From assembly GCF_026229185.1 (NCBI RefSeq), contig NZ_JAGGJA010000007.1, positions 186,001-250,000 of the forward strand: a stretch of 64,000 nt of DNA, given 5' to 3'. Positions 28,624-37,756 of this stretch are shown piece after piece (position 1 is the first letter of the stretch; every line of letters starts with the position of its first letter). The translations under genes were made by a program, and so were the position numbers. Under the pieces are notes generated by a model that was not told the origin of the DNA, made no database searches, and saw nothing but the letters and a program-made list of their open reading frames with translations. Origin of the DNA: Fodinibius salsisoli (GTDB taxonomy: Bacteria; Bacteroidota; Rhodothermia; Balneolales; Balneolaceae).

Positions 28624-29868
28624 TCACTGAACCACTTCATCCAAAGCAATATCCACAATTTGTTGTCGCAACGCATCTAAATTGAAATAATATCCATTTT
28701 CCTGGGGCCCGCTATTCTGCCGATTCGTTAAAAATATAATGGACAACTCATATTTGGACACCACTACGATGCTCGTTCCTGTAAATCCGGTATGACCGAA
28801 AGTTCCTTCCGGAGCGCCTTCGGCAGCAATAAAATCTTTATCCATAGCCCAGCCAAGGCCATTCCCAAAACGATCTTTGGTTAGAAAGGTATCAATGGTC
28901 GCAGAAGAGATAATCTTTTTACCTTCAAACGTCCCTTCATTTATTAACAGATCCACAAGTACCTGCAGGTCATCTATGGTAGAAAAAAGACCTGCATGAC
29001 CTGCTATCCCCTGGTTGGCATACCAAGCATTGCCATCGTTTACTTCGCCTTTAAGTGTATAATTTCGCCAACCATCCCATGACTTCGGATCAGCGTCCAC
29101 GTTATAACCAAAACTATCATCATAAACCATCCGCTTTTCAAAAGGGTTGCCGTGTGAAGTCGCTGCTATCTGCTCATAACCATTATCCAGGGGATTAAAG
29201 GTTGTTTGTTCAAGATGAAGAGGCTGATAGAGTTCTCTTTGCACATATTTGTTTAACTCGTCTCCAGAGACTCGCTCAATGATATCCCCAAGCAACATAA
29301 AGCCCAAATCGCTGTAATGTCGTCCCTCCCCAACGGGCCATTGTAATGGTACTTGTCTTACATAGTGGTAGCGTTCTTCCTGATTGGAGGCATAGTAGTA
29401 GGTTGGGAGCCATTGTGGAAGCCCGGAAGTGTGAGTTAGCAAATGTCGGACCGTAATCTTTGATTTCGTTCCCTCTCCAAATTCAGGAAGGTATTTATAA
29501 ATAGGAGCGTCCAGATCAACTTTGCCCTTATCCACCAGTAGCATGATGCCAAAAGTGGTAGCACAGACTTTCGTCAGAGAGGCAAGATCAAAAAGATAAT
29601 TCGTAGTCATAGCTTCCGGCTTTGTCAAACGCTGCATGCTATAACTATACTTCTGAGCAAAGCCATAGGCCGCCCGATGCAGAATGGAATCTCCGCGCTT
29701 AATTTGGATTACACTTCCCGGAATGTTCTCTGCATCAATGGAGTTCTGGATGAGACTGTCAACAGCCAACAGATGTGGAGCTTTGGCCTGTTGTGAGGCT
29801 AAGTCAGTTGAGCATGCTGCTAATCCAAATAGCAGAGCCCAAATAGCCATTAATGATGCGTTTCTCAT
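28624..29868 (-). CDS. Serine hydrolase (class C beta-lactamase fold), lipoprotein
   Basis: A 414-residue secreted serine hydrolase. The signal ends at LAAC (Cys19). Catalytic motifs are SLTK in the DLASLTKVCATT segment, YSDLGF in place of the YxN motif, and HTGFTG as the third motif. This set matches the YfeW/PBP4*-like branch, acting as esterase or DD-carboxypeptidase-type enzyme on murein peptides rather than as a lactamase. It lies 50 bases downstream of the symporter gene, on the same strand, so the two are likely an operon. Together with the nearby NagB/PIG-L gene, cell-wall turnover is the likely setting, which is inference. Confidence 0.86.
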   Translation of the reverse strand: MRNASLMAIWALLFGLAACSTDLASQQAKAPHLLAVDSLIQNSIDAENIPGSVIQIKRGDSILHRAAYGFAQKYSYSMQRLTKPEAMTTNYLFDLASLTKVCATTFGIMLLVDKGKVDLDAPIYKYLPEFGEGTKSKITVRHLLTHTSGLPQWLPTYYYASNQEERYHYVRQVPLQWPVGEGRHYSDLGFMLLGDIIERVSGDELNKYVQRELYQPLHLEQTTFNPLDNGYEQIAATSHGNPFEKRMVYDDSFGYNVDADPKSWDGWRNYTLKGEVNDGNAWYANQGIAGHAGLFSTIDDLQVLVDLLINEGTFEGKKIISSATIDTFLTKDRFGNGLGWAMDKDFIAAEGAPEGTFGHTGFTGTSIVVVSKYELSIIFLTNRQNSGPQENGYYFNLDALRQQIVDIALDEVVQ

Positions 29869-29918
29869 CCCCTATTTTCCTCAGAGTGTTTATTCAAGAT
29901 CATGCTGTATCCTATCCT

Positions 29919-31454
29919 TTAGCGACTCCTGACCCATTGAGATACTTTACCTGCGACTAAAACAATAAAACTACCGGCAACCGTATAGAGCGGCCAGGCA
30001 ATAGCCAACCCTTCGCCCGGCAGCAGCTCTTGCAACGGACCTTTAACCATAAACAGTAATGAAAGTAATCCTACGAAGAAACCGATAAGTGCGTCTTTGG
30101 TATTCGGCTTAGAAAACAGGCGTCCGAGCAGGAAAGCCCCGAGGAGTCCTCCATAGGTGTAGGAAGCAATGCCCAGACCGAGCTCTACGACAGCAGGTCG
30201 TTCACCAGCCTGCAATTGTAAATAGGCAAAGAAAAATGCGGAGCCCGTTAATATTACCGCCCAAACGGTCGTGAAGATTCGTGAGATCCGTAAATCTTCA
30301 GCCGGAGTATTTTGCTTTCCGAAATAGGGTTTGTAAAGATCAAAAGTGGTGGATGAGGCCAGAGAATTGAGGGAAGAGCTCAAGCTACTCATTGCTGCGG
30401 CAAAAAGTGAGGCTACAATCAGGCCCGACATACCAACGGGTAGTTGTTCTACAATAAATTTGGCAAAAATTTCGTCGGTGGTTGCCAGTCCCAATTGCTG
30501 AGCAGTTTGGGCATCATAAAAAGAATACAGCAATAAACCGATGAAAAGAAATAGGCCAAACTGGAGCGCCACGACAATTCCGCTGCCAATCAATGCTTTT
30601 TGGCTATCTTTTAAATTCCGGGTGGTGAGCAAGCGCTGTACAATGAGCTGGTCGGTTCCATGCGAAGCCACAGAGAAAACGGCTCCCCCAATCAGGGCCG
30701 TAAAAAAGGTATAAGGCTGAGCAATGAAATCCGCGAAGGCCTGTCCAAAACCAAAATCAACTAGTTGCAATTTGTTTGTCTGTGCCGCCAGTTCCATTGC
30801 TCCACTCAGTCCATTAGGCAAATCCATAACCATAATGACTCCTGCAAAAATAGCTCCACCGACATAGACTACCATCTGCATGACGTCCATCCACACTACT
30901 GCTTTTATTCCTCCAATCAGGGTGTAGACAAGAGTAATAACCGAGATGACAGCAATTGAGAGCAGGTACACTTCTACATCACTCCAGCCGGTAAAAGCTC
31001 CTCCCAAGCGCAAAATAATAGCCAATGGAATGGCTGTTGCAAACAGGCGAACCCCGTCAGCGAGTAAGCGAGTAACCATGAACGTGGTACTGGCGGCATT
31101 GCGCATAGAATCGCCAAAGCGTTCTTGTAAAAACTGATAAGCAGTCGTTAAATTTCCTTCAAAATAGGCTGGTAAAAAGAGGGTACTAACGAATATTCTA
31201 CCGACAATGTATCCCAGCGTTATTTGAAGAAAAGTGAGGTTTCCCCCATAAGCTACAGCGGGAACACTTATAAAAGTGAGAGTACTCGTTTCAGTTGCTA
31301 CGACAGAAAAAAGAACGGCCCACCATGGAATGTCATGGCCACCCAGAAAATAATCAGATGTATTTGACTGGCGCCCGGCGATTCGAACACCAAGCCAAGC
31401 CACACCCAACAGGTATCCCAAAATTATTATATAATCGACGTAAGAAAATTCCAC
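29919..31454 (-). CDS. Sodium:solute symporter (SSS family)
   Basis: A 511-residue inner-membrane transporter with about 13 hydrophobic helices. It has the family's typical N-terminus (DYIIILGYLLGVAWLGVRIAG and SDYFLGGHDIPWWAV), the IGGIKAVVWMDVMQMVVYVGG sodium-site region, and GTDQLIVQRLLTTRNLKDSQKA in the middle loop. I take the GTG at 31454 as the start, since the conserved N-terminus begins there. SSS members carry sugars, amino acids, sialic acids or acetate with Na+. Location between a serine hydrolase and a divergent glucosamine-6-phosphate deaminase suggests amino sugars or murein fragments, but the sequence alone does not fix the substrate. Confidence 0.9.
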   Translation of the reverse strand: MEFSYVDYIIILGYLLGVAWLGVRIAGRQSNTSDYFLGGHDIPWWAVLFSVVATETSTLTFISVPAVAYGGNLTFLQITLGYIVGRIFVSTLFLPAYFEGNLTTAYQFLQERFGDSMRNAASTTFMVTRLLADGVRLFATAIPLAIILRLGGAFTGWSDVEVYLLSIAVISVITLVYTLIGGIKAVVWMDVMQMVVYVGGAIFAGVIMVMDLPNGLSGAMELAAQTNKLQLVDFGFGQAFADFIAQPYTFFTALIGGAVFSVASHGTDQLIVQRLLTTRNLKDSQKALIGSGIVVALQFGLFLFIGLLLYSFYDAQTAQQLGLATTDEIFAKFIVEQLPVGMSGLIVASLFAAAMSSLSSSLNSLASSTTFDLYKPYFGKQNTPAEDLRISRIFTTVWAVILTGSAFFFAYLQLQAGERPAVVELGLGIASYTYGGLLGAFLLGRLFSKPNTKDALIGFFVGLLSLLFMVKGPLQELLPGEGLAIAWPLYTVAGSFIVLVAGKVSQWVRSR

Positions 31455-31558
31455 CCTTCCCCTTTTTTTACCTTTTTATCATTTACATTTGCCGTAAAAT
31501 AATGTTACTTACGAACCGAAATTATAGAGTATTTTTATTGTAACCCCAAGAAATAATC

Positions 31559-31585
31559 ATTGGCTTATTTTTTAACTTAGCCAAT
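31559..31585. promoter_or_regulatory. Candidate operator between symporter and nagB-like genes
   Basis: An inverted repeat ATTGGCT-N13-AGCCAAT lies 20 bases upstream of the nagB-like start, in the divergent intergenic region. Its position could suit a regulator controlling one or both units. It is also compatible with an mRNA hairpin. Confidence 0.35.
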
Positions 31586-31605
31586 AAAGGAATACAACCA
31601 GATCA

Positions 31606-33534
31606 ATGACTTACTATAAGGAAACTGATAAGACCACTTATTACGAAAACATCCCCACAAATATCTATCAGGATGCCAGTACTGCTTCTAAAGAAGTGGC
31701 AGAGGAGATAGCCCAACTTATCCGCAGTCGTGATGAAGCGAACAAAAAAACCGTGCTGGGTTTAGCAACGGGTTCTACTCCTACGGGAGTCTATAAGGAG
31801 CTTGTTCGCATGCACAAAGAAGGTGCGCTTTCCTTTAAGAACGTTATTACCTTTAACCTCGACGAATACTTCCCGATGGAGCCCCATTCGTTGCAGAGTT
31901 ATGTTCGGTTTATGAACGAGCACCTTTTTGATCATATTGATATCCCTGAAGATCAGGTTCATATTCCTGACGGCACGCTCGACCGGGATGAGGTTGCAGA
32001 ATATTGCCAGCAATATGAGCAAAAAATACAAGAAGCAGGTGGTTTAGACATTCAGCTGCTGGGGATCGGTCGGACAGGGCATATCGGTTTTAATGAACCG
32101 GGCTCGCGTCCAAATTCCCGTACTCGTCTAATTACACTCGACCGGATTACCCGTAAAGATGCGGCCAGTGACTTTTTTGGGGAAGAGCATGTCCCACGCC
32201 GCGCTATCACCATGGGAGTAGGTACAATTCTGGATGCCGACAAAGTGATCCTGATGGCCTGGGGTGAGGGTAAAGCCCCTATTATTAAAGAAGCGGTCGA
32301 AGGCAGTATCCGTGAACAAATTCCGGCCACCTATTTGCAGGAGCATCAGAATGCCCAGGTTATCCTTGATGAAGCCGCAGCTGAAAAACTCACCCGTCAA
32401 AAAACGCCATGGATACTTACCACCTGCGACTGGGATGATAAATTAATGCGGAGAGCCGTTGTCTGGTTATGCCAAGAAGTAGAAAAACCGGTTCTCAAAC
32501 TCACTGATGAAGATTATAACGAACACGGAATGGGCGATCTATTGACTCAACATGGTCCCGCTTATGACATTAATATCAAGATATTTAATGAGCTACAGCA
32601 CACCATTACCGGCTGGCCCGGCGGTAAGCCCAATGCTGATGATACTCATCGGCCAGAGCGTGCAACGCCCTTCCCAAAGAGAGCTGTTGTGTTTAGCCCC
32701 CACCCCGATGATGACGTTATCTCGATGGGAGGAACGCTTATTCGTCTTGTTGAACACGGCCATGAGGTTCATGTAGCTTATCAGACTTCCGGTAATATCG
32801 CTGTCTTTGATGCCGACGTTGTGCGGTTTATGGATTTTGTCTCTGATTATAATGACATGTTCGATATGGGGCAGGAGGAAGCCGATCAAATGCTTTCAAA
32901 CATCAAAACCTTTTTAGAAGAAAAACAACCCGCCCAGGTAGATTCGGATGAAATTAAACACATTAAGGGTCTGATTCGACGAGGCGAAGCCAAAGCTGCG
33001 GGACGCTATTGCGGTATTCCCGAAGATCAGCTGCATTTCATGGATATGCCTTTCTATGAAACCGGACGCGTTAAGAAAAAACCACTCTCCCAGGAAGATG
33101 TAGACATTACCGTAGATCTGCTCCGTGAGGTTAAACCTCACCAAGTGTATGCTGCGGGCGACCTTTCCGATCCCCATGGAACACATCGAGTATGTTTAGA
33201 AGCCATCTTCAAAGCCTTGGAAGAGTGCAAAGATGATGACTGGATTGATGACTGCAAAGTCTGGCTCTATCGCGGAGCCTGGCAAGAGTGGGATGTTAAT
33301 GAAATTGAAATGGCTGTACCACTTAGTCCGGAAGAACTGACCAAAAAGAGGAAAGCTATCTTTAAACACCAATCTCAAAAAGACCGTCCGCTCTTTCCCG
33401 GTGCTGATCCCCGCGAATTTTGGCAGCGCTCGGAAGAACGGAATCGAGGCACGGCTCAACTTTATGATGCTTTGGGCTTTGCTGAATATGAGGCTATCGA
33501 AGGCTTTGTGGAATACAAAGGGCGGCAAAAATAA
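31606..33534 (+). CDS. nagB: Glucosamine-6-phosphate deaminase fused to a PIG-L deacetylase-like domain
   Basis: A 642-residue two-domain enzyme. Residues ~1-270 are NagB: LGLATGSTPTGVYKEL, NLDEYFPM and GIGRTGHIGFNEPGS carry the sugar-phosphate and catalytic residues, converting glucosamine-6-P to fructose-6-P and ammonia. After a linker, residues ~365-640 are a PIG-L/LmbE domain with the zinc site HPDDD (in FSPHPDDDVISMGG) and a second ligand in DPHGTHRVC. PIG-L enzymes remove acetyl groups from N-acetyl sugars, so the fusion could deacetylate and deaminate in sequence. Such fusions occur in Bacteroidota. Both active sites look intact. It is divergent from the symporter. Confidence 0.93.
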   Translation: MTYYKETDKTTYYENIPTNIYQDASTASKEVAEEIAQLIRSRDEANKKTVLGLATGSTPTGVYKELVRMHKEGALSFKNVITFNLDEYFPMEPHSLQSYVRFMNEHLFDHIDIPEDQVHIPDGTLDRDEVAEYCQQYEQKIQEAGGLDIQLLGIGRTGHIGFNEPGSRPNSRTRLITLDRITRKDAASDFFGEEHVPRRAITMGVGTILDADKVILMAWGEGKAPIIKEAVEGSIREQIPATYLQEHQNAQVILDEAAAEKLTRQKTPWILTTCDWDDKLMRRAVVWLCQEVEKPVLKLTDEDYNEHGMGDLLTQHGPAYDINIKIFNELQHTITGWPGGKPNADDTHRPERATPFPKRAVVFSPHPDDDVISMGGTLIRLVEHGHEVHVAYQTSGNIAVFDADVVRFMDFVSDYNDMFDMGQEEADQMLSNIKTFLEEKQPAQVDSDEIKHIKGLIRRGEAKAAGRYCGIPEDQLHFMDMPFYETGRVKKKPLSQEDVDITVDLLREVKPHQVYAAGDLSDPHGTHRVCLEAIFKALEECKDDDWIDDCKVWLYRGAWQEWDVNEIEMAVPLSPEELTKKRKAIFKHQSQKDRPLFPGADPREFWQRSEERNRGTAQLYDALGFAEYEAIEGFVEYKGRQK

Positions 33535-33556
33535 TGTGATCACCTTAGCTTTATTT

Positions 33557-33588
33557 AAATGGCGTGTACCTAAAAGTACACGCCATTT
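33557..33588 (+). terminator. Perfect hairpin after the nagB-like gene
   Basis: A perfect 13-bp stem AAATGGCGTGTAC/GTACACGCCATTT with a 6-nt loop. No T tract follows, so it may stabilise or terminate transcripts from both sides (rdgB converges from 33705). Confidence 0.6.
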
Positions 33589-33704
33589 ACAGTTAATTCC
33601 TGATAAATCGCTTTTTGCTATTGACTCACTATGCGTGGTAGGAGAAATTGGTCATCCGGGAGCAAGAGCTGCCAGGCGGATAGCAAGCATTTTCACTACC
33701 TTGC

Positions 33705-34292
33705 CTAATGACTCTTAATATACTCTAAGAAATGGGCCAACGCCTTACCTCGATGGCTAACCTGATTCTTGATATCAGTATCCAACTCAGCAAATGTTTT
33801 TGAGTATCCCTCTGGCTGAAAGACAGGATCATATCCAAAACCCCCGTTTCCTCTTTGCTCAGTCAGTATCTTTCCACGGCAAATTCCCTCGAAAGTATGG
33901 GGTCCATTCCCAGAAACTAAGGCTACCACCGTACGAAACTGAGCATCCCGATTATCTGAGTCAACGCCTGACAATTCCTCGATCAGCTTCAGTACATTTT
34001 CCTGGTAGGTTGCCGACTCACCCGCATATCGTGCGGAATAAACACCCGGTCGACCATTCAAAGCATCCACTTCCAGACCCGTATCGTCAGACAAAGACGG
34101 CAAGCCCGTTTCTTGATAAACGTATCGGGCTTTTTTTAGTGCATTCCCCTCGAGGGTATCCCGATCTTCAATAACTTCTTCCAGATCCGGAAAATCATAG
34201 GTTGACTTAAGCTCAATGCCCAACGGTGCTAATGTTGACTGTAGTTCTTCTATTTTATCTTTATTCTGGGATGCTAATACCAAGGTCTCCAT
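33705..34292 (-). CDS. rdgB: Non-canonical purine NTP pyrophosphatase (RdgB/HAM1)
   Basis: A 195-residue house-cleaning enzyme that hydrolyses dITP, XTP and similar to monophosphates. The substrate-binding start LASQNKDKIEE, the TLEGNALKKARY segment, the catalytic SDDTGLEVDAL, PGVYSARYAG, GYDPVFQPEG and the C-terminal SHRGKAL are all present. Length is normal. It starts 22 bases after the stop of the adenosine-kinase-like gene, so the two form a nucleotide-metabolism operon. Confidence 0.96.
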   Translation of the reverse strand: METLVLASQNKDKIEELQSTLAPLGIELKSTYDFPDLEEVIEDRDTLEGNALKKARYVYQETGLPSLSDDTGLEVDALNGRPGVYSARYAGESATYQENVLKLIEELSGVDSDNRDAQFRTVVALVSGNGPHTFEGICRGKILTEQRGNGGFGYDPVFQPEGYSKTFAELDTDIKNQVSHRGKALAHFLEYIKSH

Positions 34293-34314
34293 AACTAATT
34301 ACTAATGCCTCGTT

Positions 34315-35316
34315 TTAGATTTTCACTTGTAGGGTGTCCAAAATTTCCCGGGCTTTGTTTCCATTCAAGCGCGGACCAAATTGTGATACTACCTTTGAGC
34401 CTGCCAAACTTGCTAATTTTGCTGCCTCATGGTCACTTAGTCCATTTGTAATACCATATAAAAAGGCACCGGCATACATATCGCCCGCTCCATTAGTATC
34501 AACTGCTTGAACTTCATGAGGGGAAACATCAATAAAGGAACTCCCATCATATACCATGGATCCATGCTTTCCTTCAGTAATGACAATTTTTTGGGCCAGA
34601 TTTTTTAACGTGTCCCGGGCTTCAGCTAAATCCTCTTTGCCAGTATATATTTTTGCCTCCTCGGCATTACAGAAAAGTAAATCGATAGAATCTCCAATCA
34701 ATTCTTTGAACCGCCCTTTAAAAGCTTCCACAATGGAAGGATCCGAAAGCGTTAACGCTGTTTTAGTATTATGTTTCTGGGCCATACTTTTCGTCAACTT
34801 CATTGCTTCATGCCCTTTTTCAGAGGCTGCCAGGTAGCCTTCAATATAAACGTACTCAGAATGTTGAATAGCTTGCTCATCCACTTCTTGTGTTGAAAGC
34901 TCAGCTGAAATACCCAAGTACGTATTGAGTGTACGTTCTGCATCATCAGTGACCATCACCAGGCATTTACCGGTAATTCCTTTTTCTCGCTCCTGCCGGT
35001 CAAAATTGGTATTAATTCCTACCTCATCCATGTTCTTCAAGTAGCTGTCGCCAAAGGCATCAGCCGCTACTTTGCACGAATAGAAAGCGCTTCCTCCAAA
35101 TTGGTTGATGGCATATAATGTGTTTGCGGCAGAACCACCGGGCTTTTGAACGGCTTCAGCGTGATTAATATCGTCAATCAATTTAAACTGCAGCTCTTGA
35201 TCTACCAACGTCATCACCCCCTTGGAGATGTCATGCTTATCAAGAAACTTATCCGTTACTTCGAATTCAACATCAACCAAGGCATTACCAATGCCATAAA
35301 CATTATACTTCTTCAT
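34315..35316 (-). CDS. PfkB-family carbohydrate/nucleoside kinase, adenosine-kinase-like
   Basis: A 333-residue ribokinase-fold kinase. The N-terminal motif KPGGSAANTLYAINQFGG and the C-terminal anion-hole/catalytic motif DTNGAGDMYAGAFLYG are intact. The start NVYGIGNALVDVE and the overall length are closest to adenosine kinases, which salvage adenosine to AMP. Fructokinase or a related sugar kinase is the alternative. It is transcribed with rdgB downstream, consistent with nucleotide salvage. Confidence 0.85.
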   Translation of the reverse strand: MKKYNVYGIGNALVDVEFEVTDKFLDKHDISKGVMTLVDQELQFKLIDDINHAEAVQKPGGSAANTLYAINQFGGSAFYSCKVAADAFGDSYLKNMDEVGINTNFDRQEREKGITGKCLVMVTDDAERTLNTYLGISAELSTQEVDEQAIQHSEYVYIEGYLAASEKGHEAMKLTKSMAQKHNTKTALTLSDPSIVEAFKGRFKELIGDSIDLLFCNAEEAKIYTGKEDLAEARDTLKNLAQKIVITEGKHGSMVYDGSSFIDVSPHEVQAVDTNGAGDMYAGAFLYGITNGLSDHEAAKLASLAGSKVVSQFGPRLNGNKAREILDTLQVKI

Positions 35317-35414
35317 AGAAAAGTGTTGGAGTAAAAAGATATGGTTAAAAATAATAAAGCAGCTAAAGATAAGAACTATCGATAGCCTAAGAAAGTAGAT
35401 AGGAGTATTTAATC

Positions 35415-35448
35415 AAAAGACACCTGGCCTTTACAGCCGGTGCCTTTT
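35415..35448 (-). terminator. Terminator after the S8 protease gene
   Basis: On the minus strand a 10-bp stem (AAAAGGCACC with GGTGTCTTTT, one G-T pair), extended by an inner GGC/GCC, ends in TTTT. It lies 27 bases beyond the protease stop codon. Confidence 0.65.
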
Positions 35449-35474
35449 GAAAACCTTAGATTTTTAGCAATAAA

Positions 35475-36695
35475 CTAATTATGTGCGATAGGATCTGGAT
35501 CTCCATCAGGGTCACCACTGGCAGTACCATCTGCGCTTGGATTACCGTTTGTTACCAGTAAAAGACCTGCTACATGGGGAGCAGCCATGGAGGTACCACT
35601 TATCGTTGATGTGCCTCCCGACTCCCAAAGAGAAAGAATATCTACTCCAGGAGCAGCAAGTTCGACTGGTGGATCGGTAGGACCAGACCAATTAGAGAAA
35701 GAAGCAAAGGTATCAGTATCATCCGTAGCAGAAACGGTCCATACATTATTATATTCAACGCGGGCCGGCGAATAGTTGTTTGCATCATCCCCGTCATTAC
35801 CAGCGGCAATAGAAAAGTAAACTCCTTGGTCAGCGGCATTACGGACGGCATCATCGACGGCGTCGGATGTTCCTCCTCCCAGACTCATATTGGCTACATC
35901 GCCCGCAGATGCATTAGCTGCTACGTAATCAATGCCGGAAATGACACCAGAATAAGACCCACTTCCACGATCATCGAGGACTTTTACAGCAACTACTGTT
36001 GCTCCCTCAGCAACTCCGACGACATCAATGTCATTGTCAATAGCGGCGATGGTACCGGCAACATGGGTACCGTGTCCATTGCCATCATCCGGGCTACCTG
36101 AACCGGGACCTTGTGAAACGAATACGGCGCTACGCTGCGTGTCCACATTTAAATCAGGATGATCCAGGTCAATCCCCGTATCAATAACCCAAGCGGTACC
36201 ATTACTTGCCGTGGCTCCTCCAATTCGAGTGATCCCCCATGGTGTTGTTTGACTTCCCCCTCCACCATCGCTGTCTTTGCAAGATGGCCAGGGCGAACAG
36301 GCTCCCGGCGGGGCAAGCGTAATAAACCGATCTTCTTCTACATAAGAGACTCGTTCATCAGTCCGAAGCCTTGCCAACTGTTCGGCATCCAGTTTAGCTG
36401 CAAAGCCTTTGAGCGCCGTATTATACTCTCCCACTACTGCATTCGATGCAATGGTATAGTCTGCCAGTATCCTGCTTCGAACTTCTTTTACCTTCTTTAC
36501 ATCCGATAAAGCTTTTCCTTTTGGACCTTTATCATTAAATACAACGATATACTGTCCATCAATAGCTTTGCCATCTTGAGTGGCTAATTGCTCCTGTTCT
36601 TCTAAGTTTTGATTAGTTGTCGGCTGATCACAAGCATATAGGCCAAATGAAAGAATTATAGCTAATATACTAATTTGTAGGTATGTCTTTTTCAT
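35475..36695 (-). CDS. S8 family serine protease (subtilase), secreted/lipoprotein, with I9 prodomain
   Basis: A 406-residue extracellular protease of the proteinase K-like subtilase group. The signal ends at LYAC (Cys22), followed by an inhibitor-I9-type propeptide (GQYIVVFNDKGPKG to VSYVEEDRFI, about 48-126). The catalytic domain has Asp (WVIDTGIDLDHPDL), His (GNGHGTHVAGT) and Ser (GTSMAAPHVAG), and the oxyanion-hole Asn in AAGNDG. The tail after the catalytic domain is short and acidic (DGDPDPIAHN), without a C-terminal secretion-sorting domain. It stands alone. Confidence 0.94.
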   Translation of the reverse strand: MKKTYLQISILAIILSFGLYACDQPTTNQNLEEQEQLATQDGKAIDGQYIVVFNDKGPKGKALSDVKKVKEVRSRILADYTIASNAVVGEYNTALKGFAAKLDAEQLARLRTDERVSYVEEDRFITLAPPGACSPWPSCKDSDGGGGSQTTPWGITRIGGATASNGTAWVIDTGIDLDHPDLNVDTQRSAVFVSQGPGSGSPDDGNGHGTHVAGTIAAIDNDIDVVGVAEGATVVAVKVLDDRGSGSYSGVISGIDYVAANASAGDVANMSLGGGTSDAVDDAVRNAADQGVYFSIAAGNDGDDANNYSPARVEYNNVWTVSATDDTDTFASFSNWSGPTDPPVELAAPGVDILSLWESGGTSTISGTSMAAPHVAGLLLVTNGNPSADGTASGDPDGDPDPIAHN

Positions 36696-37032
36696 AATAA
36701 GTAGGATAGGTTAATTAACATTTCCCTCACCATCTGCTGATGATTTACTTTAATTTACAATAATTAGACAATACTAACATTCTATCCATACCTTCTGTGA
36801 AAATCAACCGCTATAATGAATGTTGCCTTAGCCTGAAATTTGTCCTCCCTCAATTATTATTGATCAAACTAAGTCTATTGGATATTGAGAGAACTAAAGC
36901 GACTTTAGGTTTGGTTAAAACATACACCGATGTTTTATTTCAGATTCAGTACTATATTAACGCCGTTAATGGCAGTATCTATTTCCCTCTTTTTGTTAAA
37001 AATCACGAATCTCTTTCCCATTATTATCCCTA
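36696..37032. other. 337-bp intergenic region, no gene recognised
   Basis: AT-rich DNA separating the divergent S8 protease and Nudix genes; it presumably holds both promoters, but I see no convincing -33/-7 pair. A 78-codon plus-strand frame whose stop overlaps the Nudix start (TAATG) has ordinary-looking noncoding composition and no recognised family. Confidence 0.6.
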
Positions 37033-37671
37033 ATGAATAATCTCATAACATTCTTAAGGTATCGTCTTCAACAAGATCTGCCCGGCAAAGGGGCCCAGCT
37101 TCAAATGGCTCCCAAACCTGTATCAGAAGGACCTAATCGACCAATGTCTCCCGATAGTTCGGCCTCTCCCAGCACTGTTTTAATATTACTTCTGCCCAAT
37201 GATGAGATGAAATGGGAACTTGTTCTAACGCTGCGAAGTGACAACATTGATCATGGTGGACAACTAAGCTTCCCGGGTGGACGGGCAGAACCTAATGAAA
37301 CGCCTGCCGCAACGGCCCTGAGAGAAGCCAATGAAGAAATAGGTATTGCTACCCAAGAAGTAACGATAATTGGAGAATTGAGCCCCCTCTATATCTCTCA
37401 TTCCAATAGCCAGGTAACGCCCGTTGTGGGATATATGGACTCTATCCCCGATTTTATCGCTAATCCCGACGAAGTGGAAGAAATATTTTCTGTTGAACTT
37501 AAATCACTGGCGACCAAAAAGAATCTGATCGAAGAACAATGGAAACTGCAAGACCATCACTATCATGTTCCCTACTGGGATGTACACCGCGTCCCGCTTT
37601 GGGGAGCCACAGCCATGATGCTTAATGAATTCCTGGATTTATACCGAGAGTTTGTGGCAAAAGAACCTTAG
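37033..37671 (+). CDS. CoA pyrophosphatase-like Nudix hydrolase
   Basis: A 212-residue cytosolic Nudix enzyme. The Nudix box is intact: GGRAEPNETPAATALREANEEIGI fits Gx5Ex7REUxEExGU, with the four metal-binding Glu residues present. The upstream stretch HGGQLSFPGGRAEP matches the LSFPGGR motif of the CoA-pyrophosphatase (NudL/PCD1) group, which cleaves CoA to 4'-phosphopantetheine and 3',5'-ADP. The C-terminal PYWDVHRVPLWGATAMML also fits that branch. Confidence 0.88.
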   Translation: MNNLITFLRYRLQQDLPGKGAQLQMAPKPVSEGPNRPMSPDSSASPSTVLILLLPNDEMKWELVLTLRSDNIDHGGQLSFPGGRAEPNETPAATALREANEEIGIATQEVTIIGELSPLYISHSNSQVTPVVGYMDSIPDFIANPDEVEEIFSVELKSLATKKNLIEEQWKLQDHHYHVPYWDVHRVPLWGATAMMLNEFLDLYREFVAKEP

Positions 37672-37756
37672 TTATTGGCTAACAGTCAAGAGGGTTTTTC
37701 AATCAAAACCTATTGTTTTATTATTCCCAACTGATACACCAATACTCCAACCGCTA

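Noticed and set aside
28624-29868. True class C beta-lactamase (antibiotic resistance)
   Set aside because: The third motif is HTG rather than KTG and YSD replaces YxN, as in esterase/peptidase relatives; the neighbours suggest cell-wall metabolism.
36797-37033. 78-codon frame whose stop overlaps the Nudix start (TAATG)
   Set aside because: The overlap hints at coupling, but the protein has no family resemblance, no clear start signal and composition like noncoding DNA.
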